Shown: positions 48,163 to 59,431 of the stretch, in pieces
Layout of the letters: each line of letters begins with the position of its first letter
Numbering within the stretch: position 1 is the stretch's first letter
Assembly: GCA_035578905.1 (NCBI GenBank)
Contig: JAQJVL010000001.1
Span: forward strand, 3,774,001-3,838,000
Direction of reading: 5' to 3'
DNA: 64,000 bases
Source: Stictocephala bisonia
Taxonomy: Eukaryota > Arthropoda > Insecta > Hemiptera > Membracidae
Notes under the pieces: model-generated
Seen by the model: only the letters and a program-made list of their open reading frames with translations
Database searches by the model: none
What the model was told of the DNA's origin: nothing
Made by a program: the position numbers and the translations under genes

Positions 48163-48300
48163 CTGAGCGTGTCGTAGGCTGCACCGGGGTCGCGAACCAA
48201 ACACCGACTCTTGCCCACTAGGTGTTAGTGCGTCTATAACATACGGCCCTCCCCCACCACACCTGTCCCTCCCATACCCACGTGTGTGTTAGGTCTCACG
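48163..48300 (-). other. Candidate non-coding first exon with a consensus splice donor
   Basis: On the minus strand a GC-rich stretch ends in ACGCTCAG at 48163, directly followed by GTAAGT, a perfect 5' splice-site consensus. The stretch is CpG- and GC-rich (GTTCGCGACCCCGGTGCAGC) inside very AT-rich DNA and has no long frame, which fits a 5' untranslated first exon. If real, its gene would run leftward from here and most of the window to the left would be intron. The rest of that gene is not visible, so this could also be chance or a transposon piece. Confidence 0.3.
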
Positions 48301-49294
48301 TGTCATTGTCAACTATATCTGAATTACTCATATATATATTAACAGATGGCACTTGGTCACAATGAATGAGTAACAGCAACATGAAACATTTTTTAGGTTT
48401 TGGCTCAGCTGTTTGGATAAGATGACCAACTTATTTCATTGTATTTCTTCTTCTTTTCTTTTTTATACTCCATCTCGAGTTTGCTACTCGGAGGATTCAC
48501 CAATAACGTAACACCATTAATGAGTTTATATTATTAATTATTTGTACTGTTTATAAACAATTCTTAGTGTCATAATAACTCGTATACAAAAAAGAATACA
48601 TTTCAAGTTTCTGTCTCTATGTTTTTACTTTGTTTACAGTTGTTTTTAGGTTTCACGCGCTTATATACTCCAATTTGTGGGTTTATTTTTTGTATGCTTT
48701 ACATCAGCTTTTTTTCTGGATGATTTTGTATTATATAACTGATTATAATATATTTTAAATTATTTTTTATTTATTAAGAAAATATTTTGTTTCAAACGTT
48801 TTCATTTGTTTATTGACTTATTTTTATTGACTTTAATCTTATTTTTATTGATCTATAAGAATTATTTGGATTTCTTGTTGTTTGTGTATTCTACAATTAG
48901 TTGTATTTTATTTTTAACTAGTTTTTATTGGTTTTATAGACATATTTTGTTTCAAACTTTTAGCTTATTATATAACTGATGTTAAACCAATTTGTATACG
49001 GATTATTCGTTTCCCAATTTTGTCGATATGGACAGTTACAAACATGTATAATGAATGTTTGGACGTTTACTAAGGCTTGCTAATTTCTCGCTCTGCTTAA
49101 GTGTGAATTCTAATGGCATTTTAATTGTTTCCTTATGTTTATGAGTGTTAGCAGATTGTGCTCCAAGGCTACTACGATCGTCTTCTGATGATTTGAGATA
49201 CGCTAATTTAGAGTAGACGTCTACGTTTTGTTAATGGGTTCCAAGTATTGAATGCAAGATTTTGTTTTTTCGTTGCTGAGTCATCAACAACCAC
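48301..49294. other. No recognisable feature
   Basis: Very T-rich sequence with many ATTTTT and TTTATTG words. If the exon candidate at 48163-48300 is real, this would include its promoter. I see no clear TATA box at a fixed distance. Confidence 0.4.
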
Positions 49295-49720
49295 TATACG
49301 TGTATGGGTGGGCGGGTGGGTCTATAACACTATACTTGTATGGGTGGGCGGGTGAGCCAATAACACTGTACATGTATGAGTGGTTGGGTTGGTCTATACA
49401 TGTATGGGTGGGCAGGTAGGTCAATAACACTGTACGTGTATGGGTGGAAGGGTGGGTCTATACCACTATACGTGTATGGGTGGGTGGGTGAGCCAATGAC
49501 ACTGTACATGTATGGGTGGGTGGGTTGGTCTATACGTGTATGGGTGGGTGAGTTTTCAATGCCACTGTACGTGTATAAGTGGGCGGGTGGGCCAATAGCA
49601 CTGTACATGTATGGGTGGATGGGTTGGTGAATGCCACTATACGTATATGGGTGGGTGGGTGGGTCAATAAACACTTTGTGTGCATATCAATAGCACAGTA
49701 TTTGTATGGCTGGCCCGGTG
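49295..49720. repeat. G-rich minisatellite, second array (plus strand G-rich)
   Basis: About ten units of roughly 36-43 bp like CACTGTACGTGTATGGGTGG + GTGGGTCAATAC. It is the 38.7-kb family in the opposite orientation and more diverged. GGGTGGGCGGGTGGG at 49306-49320 and GGGTGGGTGGGTGGG at 49649-49663 are perfect four-run G-quadruplex motifs. Open frames on both strands are artefacts. Confidence 0.9.
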
Positions 49721-50199
49721 GGTACTTGTATCCGATAATCAAACATGTTACCGGTAATTGGTTTTAGACCATCTAAAGACACAAAATGAAATTTTAAGAA
49801 AATATTTAATTTGTAAAGTATTTTTTTATATGTGATTAACATACGAATACTTTTATTATTTAAATAATATTGTTATTAAGCGTTTTAAATACAATTTAAC
49901 TCAATAGTAACAATACAACTTTTGGATGAAACAATTCACGTAATTTAACGAAAAAGTTATAATGTCATATAATTAATCAAAACACATTTCAAAATATTTG
50001 TGAGGTCATTGACACTTACGTTACCCAAAAACTATAACTCAAGATTGACTGCGGACTTTTTAAAAACTTTTTGAAAACACATACAGACTAAATCATAAAA
50101 TCTTTATACAAATCTATCCTCCAAATTGTAGAATGGCATTCTATAGCAAACCTTCTTCAGGCTACATGCAAGTTGTAAAAATGTTGTCATTTGTTGTAA
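49721..50199. other. No recognisable feature
   Basis: AT-rich. The segment just after the array (GACACAAAATGAAATTTTAA + GAAAATATTTAATTT) resembles 45195-45235 after the relic there, so the minisatellite and its right flank were copied together. Confidence 0.55.
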
Positions 50200-50621
50200 T
50201 TAAGATTCTGCATAAGCTTTGAACCATCTTGGTACTAATCCCATAAGAACAATGTGTTTTGCAAAATCCATACTTTTTCGTTATGTATTGACCAAAAGTT
50301 GTGAGTGAAGTGTCATTTTTAAACGATATCATATTCCGCATTGGATTAGATTTCGATATTTTGCATACATACGCATAGTTTTGAAAAATAGGTTAAAATA
50401 AAAACTTCAAACTAAACATTTTTAAATTTTTTCCATGCAACTAATTAAGAGTTTGCAAATCAATTCCATCGCGCAATTTCATTCTTGATCGAGTGCAATT
50501 TGTTTGGAAAAATCTGATCGAAAATAACTGTTTGGATACACGCGATCGTATGGCCTATTCGAAAATAACATTGTTTTTATGGGATTAAAATCAACATGGT
50601 CGATAGTCTCTGCAGACTTAA
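50200..50621. mobile_element. TTAA-flanked MITE, family E, copy 3
   Basis: TTAA at 50200 then GATTCTGCATAAGCTTTGAA + CCATCTTGG and ACTAATCCCATAAGAACAAT. The right end (ATGGGATTAAAATCAACATG, GTCGATAGTCTCTGCAGAC) precedes TTAA at 50618-50621. About 422 bp, the most diverged left end of the three. The middle shares GTTATGTATTGACCAAAAGT and CATACATACGCATAGTTTTG with copies 1 and 2. Confidence 0.85.
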
Positions 50622-52069
50622 GAATTTACCATAAAAGTTATTTATATTCAAAATAAATCCAAAATATAGTTCTATTTACACGATTGCTGATAAACATTTC
50701 CCCTACAATCTAATTTCATAGAAATATTACACTCCGTTATAATCCATTACAAGTTAAGTGTTTGATAAAAAACCAATGGAAATATTGGGTGAAGCAAATT
50801 GTAAGGTACTACATAAGTAATTTGAAAACCAATACGATTTTTTTGTTCAACACTGCGTCACATACAAGCAGCCTAATCACAAAATAATTTCCATTTTTAA
50901 GCTGTAATTTTGAGTATATGATTTATAATCATCGAATGACCAATATTAAAAATTAATACAGAATAAAACCAAAACAATGAGTTCTATTAGGGGAAAATAT
51001 TTAATGGCCTAAGCAATAAAAGATAAAGAAAAGAGTATTGGAAGGTTGATTTTGAAATATTCGATCATTATAAACAGTATAAAGCTTTCATAAATATTTC
51101 AGTTACCATGTCCTAAAAACGTGTTAAAGTTGCTGATGAAAAATATATAACATATATTGATAACGATCTTAATCACATAGAATTTTAATTTAAAAAATAA
51201 AATTGGTGGGAATTTAATACATCAAAATACAAAAGAGAACAATATCATGATCCTCAACAAAACAAATGGGTTCAAACTCTATAAACTGATAAACTTTAAA
51301 CAAAAAGATTAAAACTGAATGGTACAAGAAGAGAATTTATGATGTGGAGAACCTGTCAAACAAAGAAGGCCTTGAGAATTGTAAACAACCACACAGGCAT
51401 GAGCAGTAAGAAAAGGAACCCATTACTAAAAATAAATGAGTAGATACAAATGAACTAAAACTGGGGGAGTGCTCGAGTTGCGCGCTTTATGAGTTAGGGT
51501 CTGTAAAGGGATGCTCGAGTTGCGTGCAACTACCTGCAGCCGTACCCTCAACGACATTACTAAAGTTTCCATTTTCTAACAATAAATGTTCATACTGAAA
51601 CTAACTTTCTATAAAATGAATTAAATACAAACACAAAATATTCAATTAAATATAACTACTAAATATAAAACAATTCACAGTATTTGAAATGTGCAATCAA
51701 TTCAAACAAATAATAATGCACGGGTGAAATTAGTTGCCGTTATGACATTTATTTGACGACGAATTCTAATAATTAGGCACATAATTTTAATTGTATCGTT
51801 GATAATTTAAGACAACTAAAGGTAAACATTTGTTTTGTAAACAACGTGTAACAATCAAATTACACTTGGAAAGTATAACATATATAGTCATTTTTAATTA
51901 CCTTTTACATTATTCATACCCATAAATTTATAGCTCTACCATCTACACACGATGGGATTTGACGACCAGCTTACTTAATAACAAATTTACGCCGTTTGGG
52001 ACCTCTCACCTAACTACACAGAGGTAGAGCTGTCGTAAATAGTCAACAGAATTAGTCTACAAATACTTT
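50622..52069. other. No recognised gene
   Basis: AT-rich. At 51466-51525 the word ATGCTCGAGTTGCGTGC or a close variant occurs twice about 40 bases apart. Nothing else stands out. Confidence 0.5.
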
Positions 52070-54235
52070 ACGGAGGCCGTTTCGCTCTACGAAAAACACT
52101 GAAAACATGGTTTTCTATTTCAAGGATTAAGTCCGTAATAATAATAATAGTATCATAAAACTTTTCAGGGATCCACACTACGAGGCCCTCGGGGATCCTC
52201 ACTACGTGGCCCTCAGGGATCCACACTACGAGGCCCTCGGGGATCCACACTAAGAGGCCCTCGGGGATCCACACTACGTTGGCCCTCGGAGATCTTCACT
52301 ACGTGGCCCTCAGGGATCTTCACTACGTGGCCCTCAGGGATCCACACTACGAGGCCCTCAGGGATCCACACTACGAGGCCCTCGGGGATCCACACTACGA
52401 GGCCCTAGGGGATCCACACTACGAGGCCCTCGAGGATCTTCACTACGTGGCCCTCAGGGATCCACACTATGAGGCCCTCGGGGATTCACACTACGAGGCC
52501 CTAGGGGATCCACACTACGAGGCCCTCAGGGATCCTCACTATGTGGCCCTCAGGGATCCACACTACGAGGCCCTAAGGGATCCACACTACGAGGCCCTCA
52601 GGGATCCACAGTACGAGGCCATCGGGGATCCACAGTACGAGGCCCTCGGGGATCCACACTACGAGGCCCTCGGGGATCCACACTACGTGGCCCTCGGGGA
52701 TCTTCACTACGTGGCCCTCAGGGATCCACATTATGAGGCCATCGGGGATTCACACTATGAGGCCCTCAGGGATCCACACTACAAGGCCCTCGGGGATCCA
52801 CAATACGTGGCCCTCGGGGATCCTCACTACGTGGCCCTCAGAAATCCACACTACGAGGCCCTCAGGGATCCACACTACGAGGCCATCGGGGATCCACACT
52901 ACGAGGCCCTCGGGGATCCAAACTACGTGGCCCTCGGGGATCTTTACTACGTGGCCCTCAGGGATCCACACTACGAGGCCCTCGGGGATTCACACTACGA
53001 GGCCCTCAGGGATCCACACTACGAGGCCCTCGGGGATCCACACTACGTGGCCCTCGGAGATCTTCACTACGAGGCCCTCGGGGATCCACACTACGTGGCC
53101 CTCGGAGATCTTCACTACGAGGCCCTCGGGGATTCACACTACGAGCCCTCGAGGATCCACACTACGTGGCCCTCGGGGATCCACACTACGAGGCCCTTGG
53201 GGATCCACACTACGAGTCCCTCGGGGATCCTCACTACGTGGCCCTCAGAAATCCATACTAGAGGCCCTCAGGGATCCTCACTACGTGGCCCTCGGGGATT
53301 CACACTACGAGGCCCTCGGGGTTCGTCACTTCTTGGCCCTCGGGGATCCACACTACTTGGCCCTCGGGGATCCACTCTACGAGGCCCTCAGGGATCCTCA
53401 CTATGTGGCCCTCAGGGATCCACACTACGAGGCCCTCAGGGATCCACACTACGAGGCCATCGGGGATCCACAGTACGAGGCCCTCGGGGATCCACACTAC
53501 GAGGCCCTCGGGGATCCACACTACGTGTCCCTCGGGGATCCTCACTACGTGGCCCTCAGAAATCCATACTACGAGGCCCTCAGGGATCCTCACTACGTGG
53601 CCCTCAGGGATCCATACTACGGGGCCCTCAGAGATCCTCATTACGTGGCCCTTGGGGATTAACACTATTTTTTTCGGCCCTTAAAATTTTTTAGAACACC
53701 AATAATTTATTAAAGTGGCAACCACTTTGGTATTTTTGTAAACCACAAAAAAGGTCAGGAAGCTTCATCTTTGTTTTAATGAACGAAATACTAAATTAAT
53801 TATTTTAAATGAGTGTAGAACAGTATTATACAACATATTTGGTTTACTTCATGTATACTAGGTTTTTTTACCAGTAATGTATGTACATAGGTGTATATAA
53901 ACACTGTACCTATATAATTGTGGCCATTAGATTATTTAGAGAAAAGTAAAGTCTCGTCATAAAGCCCTAGTGAGGAACCCTGCTTAAAGTGTTATTTGAT
54001 ACGTGAAGAACTGCTATAGAGGACCATCAGTTGGTTTTTTTATTTCAGTATTTTTATAATTGGTTTACAGTTAAATATGTGAAACATTAAATGGAATTCT
54101 CCATGATTTTAATTTAAACAACTCCTATTGTAACCTTACTGTCCACTAGATTAATAATCAGCTTGTTTTAGCGCACTACGATAAAATTGCATGTCTACTA
54201 AAGGGCTGTCGATTTTCCACCAGTGGTTTGGGAGC
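52070..54235 (+). mobile_element. Dispersed repeat family D, copy 3, split by an insert
   Basis: The left part (about 52070-52165: GAGGCCGTTTCGCTCTACG, ATTAAGTCCGTAATAATAAT) and the right part (from about 53985: GTTATTTGATACGTGAAGAA, CTGCTATAGAGGACCATC, then TAAAATTGCATGTCTACTAA and GGGCTGTCGATTTTCCACCA near the end) together make one family D copy. Between them lie about 1.8 kb: the 24-bp satellite and some 320 bases of other sequence. The satellite therefore sits inside an older transposon-like repeat. Confidence 0.6.
52166..53663. repeat. 24-bp satellite array, about 62 copies, BamHI-rich
   Basis: Unit GGATCCACACTACGAGGCCC + TCGG (24 bp). Most units contain a GGATCC site. Recurrent variants are CACACTAC/CTTCACTAC/CTCACTAC, CGAGG/CGTGG and CTCGG/CTCAGG. 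Variant blocks recur in the same order in different parts of the array, so several units were copied together. Since 24 is a multiple of 3, an 8-residue repeat (YEALGDPH) stays open for hundreds of codons, and other frames and the reverse strand are open as well. I treat all these frames as artefacts. Confidence 0.97.
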
Positions 54236-54379
54236 ATGAGAAATGGCCACACTACAACGGTTAACAATCAACGTTACGAACTAAACAAGGGGTGTGTCGG
54301 TGGCCTCCCCCCCCCTCCACTTGAGTGTGTGGGACCTGCATTACTAACCACCTCTAAAACTACGAAATTTTCACTATAT

Positions 54380-54545
54380 TTTGGATCAAGTCATCAGATA
54401 GTCTTACCTAGTGTTAGGCACCCGATGTTTGTGGGAAGACGCCCCTCTTCACCTTCCGAACATCGCAGAGAATCGAATTTCGCCAGCACAACAAGCGTAC
54501 TGGTGAGCAGTAACACTAACTGGTAATAAACTCTTCCGCTAGGCT
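54380..54545 (-). repeat. Likely tRNA-derived SINE, family D-type head (minus strand)
   Basis: Read leftward, TAGTGTTACTGCTC (A-box-like, 54518-54505) is followed by CAGTACGCTTGTTGTGCTGG and ATTCGATTC (B box, 54478-54470), then GCGATGTTCGGAAGGTGAAG. Spacing is tRNA-like. It appears only once in the window, so the family assignment rests on the promoter boxes alone. The 54191-54526 plus-strand frame overlaps it and is not called. Confidence 0.45.
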
Positions 54546-54780
54546 TCGCTTGATTTGATGCTCGCGCACCTTTAACGATGATTAGGGTTGCCATACGTCC
54601 GTATTTTGTTCGCACGGTTTGTATTTTTAATTCAGTGTCCGTGTCCGTTCTATACAAAGAAAAGTCCGGGTAGACATCCGTATTTTCATTCTGTTTATAT
54701 TAAAAATATAATTTAAATGTTTAAATTTTAAAATAGGACAACATGTATTACTAGTATTTTGGACAATCGTGAAAGGTCTT

Positions 54781-56060
54781 GTGTTAGCACACGAGGGTCC
54801 CATCTGACCGGTATAATCCCCCGGCCATAAATGGATTAAACAAAGTTGAGTGCACATCACAGTTCAAATTTAAATATTTATGGATTGAAGATTTCTTTAA
54901 AAATAAAAACGACGGATGTAAAAGTAATATTACTTAATTAATTTTAGTTTTTGTCCCAGTTCAATACGACATTTTTTAATGTTTTAAGCTCAAGTTAAGG
55001 ATCACATGTTTAGTAACATTTAATTCCAGATAATGAGTGTAATTATCAGCAACAACTAATAACCTACTTACTACGATACGGCAAGAGTAAGGTTGTTTGG
55101 ACTTAATTGGTATTATATATAATTCTAATATTAAATATTATTATACTTTTCATTTTACTTATTATTGCATTTGTTATTTTTGTTAATGTTAATGAAAGAC
55201 AATAATAAAAAATGCATTGTGATGTTTTTAAATTTAGGATTAAAAAATGTTGCAGAGTAGAAAAATATTTAGAAAATATTGTTGACTTTTTAATTTGTTT
55301 TAGAAATTAACATCCCTTTTGCCAGCCGCTTGAGTATTACTGGAATTATTTATAATAATATACAAATTAGATTCATTAGTATCTACCTCAAATTTACAAA
55401 TCCTGTGATATATCCTGCCTTTCAGCCTGTTCACACTTAATGTTTTTATATCTTACGCATGCGATAATTTTGGGGGAACTTTTTGGAGATTAATTAGAGG
55501 ACAGTTTTTAATTAAATTATTTTCAAAATTTTATTTCCTAAATACAGCATTAGACGTATTTGTTAATAATAAATACTTATTTTAATTATTTACATAATCG
55601 ATATTTAGAAGGGTGATTTAATAATATAGTTTTGCTTGACTCTAAACACAATCAGGTGACTACTGACATGTGGTTCTTCTATTGCTCACTTAGTCGTAGG
55701 CCATTGACCCTATATTATAATATGAAAAGGACATAGATACAAGTGTTTCCCAATATCACTTAGGCACATATTCGTCAGATTTATCAATAGGAATTGTCCA
55801 AAGGAAGTTCGTTATCTAAAAGTACTGAGGACACTAAAGGGGCCATCATCCTTCAGATTTACCTGACAACTACCTGGTGAGGGCATTCCTGTAAATATGA
55901 CTAAATGAACTAGTATATGGGTGAGAATATATCAGCATTGTATTCAGTGATTCAGTTGAACATTCATATTGAACTGTGATGTGCACTCAACTTTGTTTAA
56001 TCCATTTATGGCCGGGGGATTATACCGGTCAGATGGGATCCTCGTGTGCGCTTCTAACAC
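54781..56060. mobile_element. DNA element with ~90-bp terminal inverted repeats
   Basis: The left arm (54781-54868) reads GTGTTAGCACACGAGGGTCC + CATCTGACCGGTATAATCCC + CCGGCCATAAATGGATTAAA and so on to ATCACAGTTCAA. The right arm (55969-56060) is its inverse, with a few differences and a short insertion near the tip (CGCTTCTAACAC). Beyond the right arm the CTAACAC tip motif recurs at about 56095, 56116 and 56133. The 1.1-kb interior is AT-rich with no recognisable transposase, so the element is non-autonomous or decayed. Confidence 0.8.
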
Positions 56061-56439
56061 CCTCCGGGCCCCAGGTAGAAGGGTTGTACACTCCTAACAC
56101 GCTTTGACCCTTGTGCGCTTCTAACACGTGCGCTAGTAACACGGAATAGTATACTATCAGTTACTCCGTAGAGGAAATGTGAAACCTAAATCTATTTGCC
56201 ATCAGGTACAAACATTGTCTATATGATAATTTATAACATTTCCTGTAAACGTTAATCATACTTCTAGAAACGTTAAGCACATTTGTATAAATTTTGCACT
56301 ATTCGACTCATTAAATAATAGTATTGTATAAGGTTAGTGATGAAAATCTACCTGATCAACAATTTAAGCCAATTAGACTTCATAATTATGTTATAGTAAT
56401 GTAATTTTTAACATATGTTTTAATGATGCACATTCACTT

Positions 56440-56868
56440 TTTGAAGAACAACAAAAACATGGGTTTCTATTTTAAGAATTCAGTCCGTAATAATGATCTT
56501 ATCGTAACACTCAAAGTGTCATTTCATAGGTGAAGAACTGTTATAGAGGGCCACAAGTTGGTTTTTGTACAAAATTGAGAATTTTTAATTGTTACAACTA
56601 AAGTTTACAGAAACTTTAAATGCCATTCTTCATTTTAAGATCACTTTAAATTAAGAAAATCTGAATACAAACTTTTGGTCCATTAGGAAAGAACTTTAAC
56701 AATCGTACATTCTTCACAAATATAATTCATTATAATAAATAGACTTGAATCGTACAGTTGAAATATAACAGCATGTTTTAGCCCGCTGACGGTAAGACTG
56801 TATATCTACTGTAGGGCTGTCGACTTCCCAGCGGTGGCTTGGCAGTTTGTTACAAAAAAATAATAACT
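56440..56868 (+). mobile_element. Dispersed repeat family D, copy 4
   Basis: Contains TTCAGTCCGTAATAATGATC, TTATCGTAACACTCAAAGTG, TCATAGGTGAAGAACTGTTA + TAGAGGGCC, GTTGGTTTTTGTAC, CCGCTGACGGTAAGACTG and CTGTAGGGCTGTCGACTTCC + CAGCGGTGGCTTGG. It is collinear with copies 1, 2 and 3 without a large insertion. Confidence 0.7.
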
Positions 56869-57099
56869 CAAGAACGGTTTTATTGACTGGATTAGAATTT
56901 TGTACACTTCTTTACTACTATATATTCTGTTTGTTTATTCAGTACACTTAAACTATACATTAAGGTAGAATAAATAAAGAAAATACCTATTTATATATTC
57001 TGATATATACCAGCTGTTAAAATTCGTGTTAAACGAAAATACAATAAAGTGAAAATAAAAAATATAATCATTCAGGTTTTGTGATTAACTGTTGTGTTC

Positions 57100-57512
57100 C
57101 GAGTTGGCAACAATGAGATTCATGTAACAGACGAAATGTTATAACAGAAATTCGTCCAACAAACCGTAAACAGGCCCTCGTCTTCGCTTGCTCACAGACT
57201 GTCTCGTTCGTTCGAAAACTCCTAAGATAATCTTATTGTTGGAATTCATCGTCTTTCACCGAAGATATTCCTCACTGTCTATTGGTGTACCATAAACTAT
57301 GCTTTTCAAGTGTCCCCACAAGTAAAATTTTCGGGTTTAAATCTGGATGTCGAGCTGGTCGTGCCAGAGGCTCCCACGTCCAATCCACTTTTCTTAAAAA
57401 GATTATTCAAGAACTGGAGAACATCATTACTAAAATTACTTGAAGCACTGCCGTGAATATAGCACACATTATCGCCTAGTTCTAAGGGAACGTCTTTCAT
57501 GGGAATCAGCAA
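57100..57512 (-). pseudogene. Tc1/mariner-type transposase relic, frameshifted
   Basis: The minus strand codes for the C-terminal half of a DDE transposase with at least two frameshifts. From 57512: DVPLELGDNVCYIHGSASSN, then DVLQFLNNLFKKSGLDVGAS, which corresponds to the block that in intact relatives reads W-x-QHDGAP-x-H ... FLN..F; here the catalytic aspartate of DGAP is lost. After a shift: LARPARHPDLNP, keeping the PDLNP aspartate. After another: KFYLWGHLKSIVYGTPIDSE + EYLR and a TGA. Further on TRACLRFVGRIS resembles the usual basic C-terminus. This is a clearly dead copy of the insect Tc1/mariner group. The N-terminal helix-turn-helix part is not recognisable. Confidence 0.75.
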
Positions 57513-58319
57513 AACATTTTTACTTTACGTTGTTGTTTAGTTTAAGTGTAATGAACAACGGCCAGAGAATGAAATAAAATACTTCTTTTTACAAACCACC
57601 ACTAATAATAGGTCTACAAGGAAAGTTAATGTATCAATAGATTCATATTAAAATATAAAAATTATTTTGGTTGTGTTATATTGGTAAACGGAATGGTTTA
57701 CAAATTTCGAGTTAAACATTTAAAATGAATGGATGGTTGGATTTACATGGATGAATGGCTGAAGATAACTCAATGTCTATATTCCGTTGCTGTTTAGTAA
57801 TATTAATGTAGGCTTAAGAAGTGTGCCAAATTTTAAGTCAGTCAGTCAAACCATTCTTGAGTTATTAATGTTTTTGTAAAATACAAAAGTTACGCTAAAT
57901 GGAGCGGAATTCAAAGAAATTGTATCCTTCTTTGTTTGCTCTAAATTATGCGTAGAATCTGAAAATGAAAAGCCAGGGAATCTTTCTTGTGACACTGTGT
58001 ATATAAATGAAATAAATGTACAAATAATATTCATATCTTGCAAATATTCTCTTCTTATACATTTTAAGTTAATGATAAAATATATAGAAGTATATAAAAA
58101 ATAGTACATGTGAAGGTTTTACTAGTTGTGTTGTTATATAAACATTTACGTAACTATAAGAACACGATACTGAACATACATCGAGGGAAAGTAGTTGACA
58201 CATTTACCGATTCCCTTTAATGAACCGTGAATGTCTCAAAGGAGTTGATCAGACTTGGATTACCGATGTAAGAGAGTGATGATTATGTTTTTACCACGAT
58301 ATGGAAATAACACATTTTG

Positions 58320-58377
<58 letters not shown>

Positions 58378-59117
58378 TGTATAACTATATGAGTATGTAT
58401 GTGACCCTCCTTCGAAACTAAAACGGTAAAGTTAAAAAAACTTGGCATTTGTGGAAGCGTCATGAAAGTATACACATATTTGATTTTATTCTTAGCAACT
58501 CAAGACTGGGTATATTTGTGGCCAATATTAAATTATTTTAAGGGAACGTTTCGACAGAAAAAGTGAGAAAAGCTTTTTTAAAACATTTAGTTGACTGCGT
58601 AACTAAATGAACATTTATGTAATCGTCTCAAAAATGCTCATTATATTTAGTTTTTGGAGAAATAAGATGTATGAGGCACAAAAATCTACAAATTTTAGAA
58701 AATATGAAACTGTTTAACACTAGCTTAGGATTTTCACTTGAGGAATCAAATCAATGGAAATTTGCTTGTTGGTGAATACCAAATAACATTTTTTTCAACA
58801 CAGCAGAAACATAAACATCAAGAAAACAAGATTTAGTAGATTAGAGACAATCGAAATATCACTCTGGAGGAGAATGGAAACTGTAAGATGGAAAGATAAT
58901 AGTCCCTATCTTTCCACTTTATCTTCGTTCTCTGTTAAGTGAGAACGAAGATAAAGATCTCCACTCACTTCTCTGTTAAGTGAGAAAAATAGAAGTCAAA
59001 TATTAAATATATAGACAAGGAATAAAGATTTTTATTTAGGACATAAAATGAGAAAATAATGCTTATTTACAGTGGTTATTGAAGAAAAGGGGTTATGGAG
59101 GGATCAGGAAAGAGAAA
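57513..59117. other. AT-rich DNA with a (TA)n tract and two hairpins
   Basis: (TA)n of 50 bp at 58325-58374. At 58918-58955 TTTATCTTCGTTCTC pairs perfectly with GAGAACGAAGATAAA around an 8-base loop, and just upstream (about 58900-58916) GAAAGAT pairs with ATCTTTC. The TCTCTGTTAAGTGAGAA loop region is repeated at about 58971. No gene is recognised. Confidence 0.7.
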
Positions 59118-59230
59118 TGAAATGAAAAATGTCTTTATTTGGCGAGGTTTAGGACTAAACAGTTCTCTCTAACACCTTACAATTTAAAAATTATAGAAAA
59201 TTTACAAATAATACAATGTTGTAATGAGAG
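59118..59230 (-). repeat. Dispersed 3'-end fragment with AATAAA, copy 2
   Basis: GAAATGAAAAATGTCTTTAT, TTGGCGAGGTTTAGGACTAA, ACAGTTCTCTCTAACACCTT matches 39915-39985 for about 75 bases. On the minus strand it ends with AATAAAGAC followed by A-rich sequence, like a retroelement 3' end. Confidence 0.55.
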
Positions 59231-59431
59231 GAAGTATTAAAGAATGGAAGAATGGGAGTGGAAATTGTAGCAAAGGAGGTAACACAGGACAGAGGGACAT
59301 AGACAAATATTTCGTGAAGACATGCCAGGAGGCAGAAATAAAATGGTGATTTATTGAATAGGAATATACCTTCAGGTAATGTATTATAGGTTAATTACCT
59401 TCAATCTGCCAGTGATTCTCTGAATCCTCTT

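Noticed and set aside
52068..53694. The 471- and 309-codon frames and their reverse-strand shadows
   Set aside because: The 24-bp satellite is a multiple of three, so frames stay open by chance; no promoter or signal supports translation.
54191..54526. 111-codon plus-strand frame
   Set aside because: It spans the end of a family D copy and a reverse-strand SINE; its product is not recognisable.
57306..57512. An intact 68-residue gene
   Set aside because: It is only the first in-frame piece of a frameshifted mariner transposase relic.
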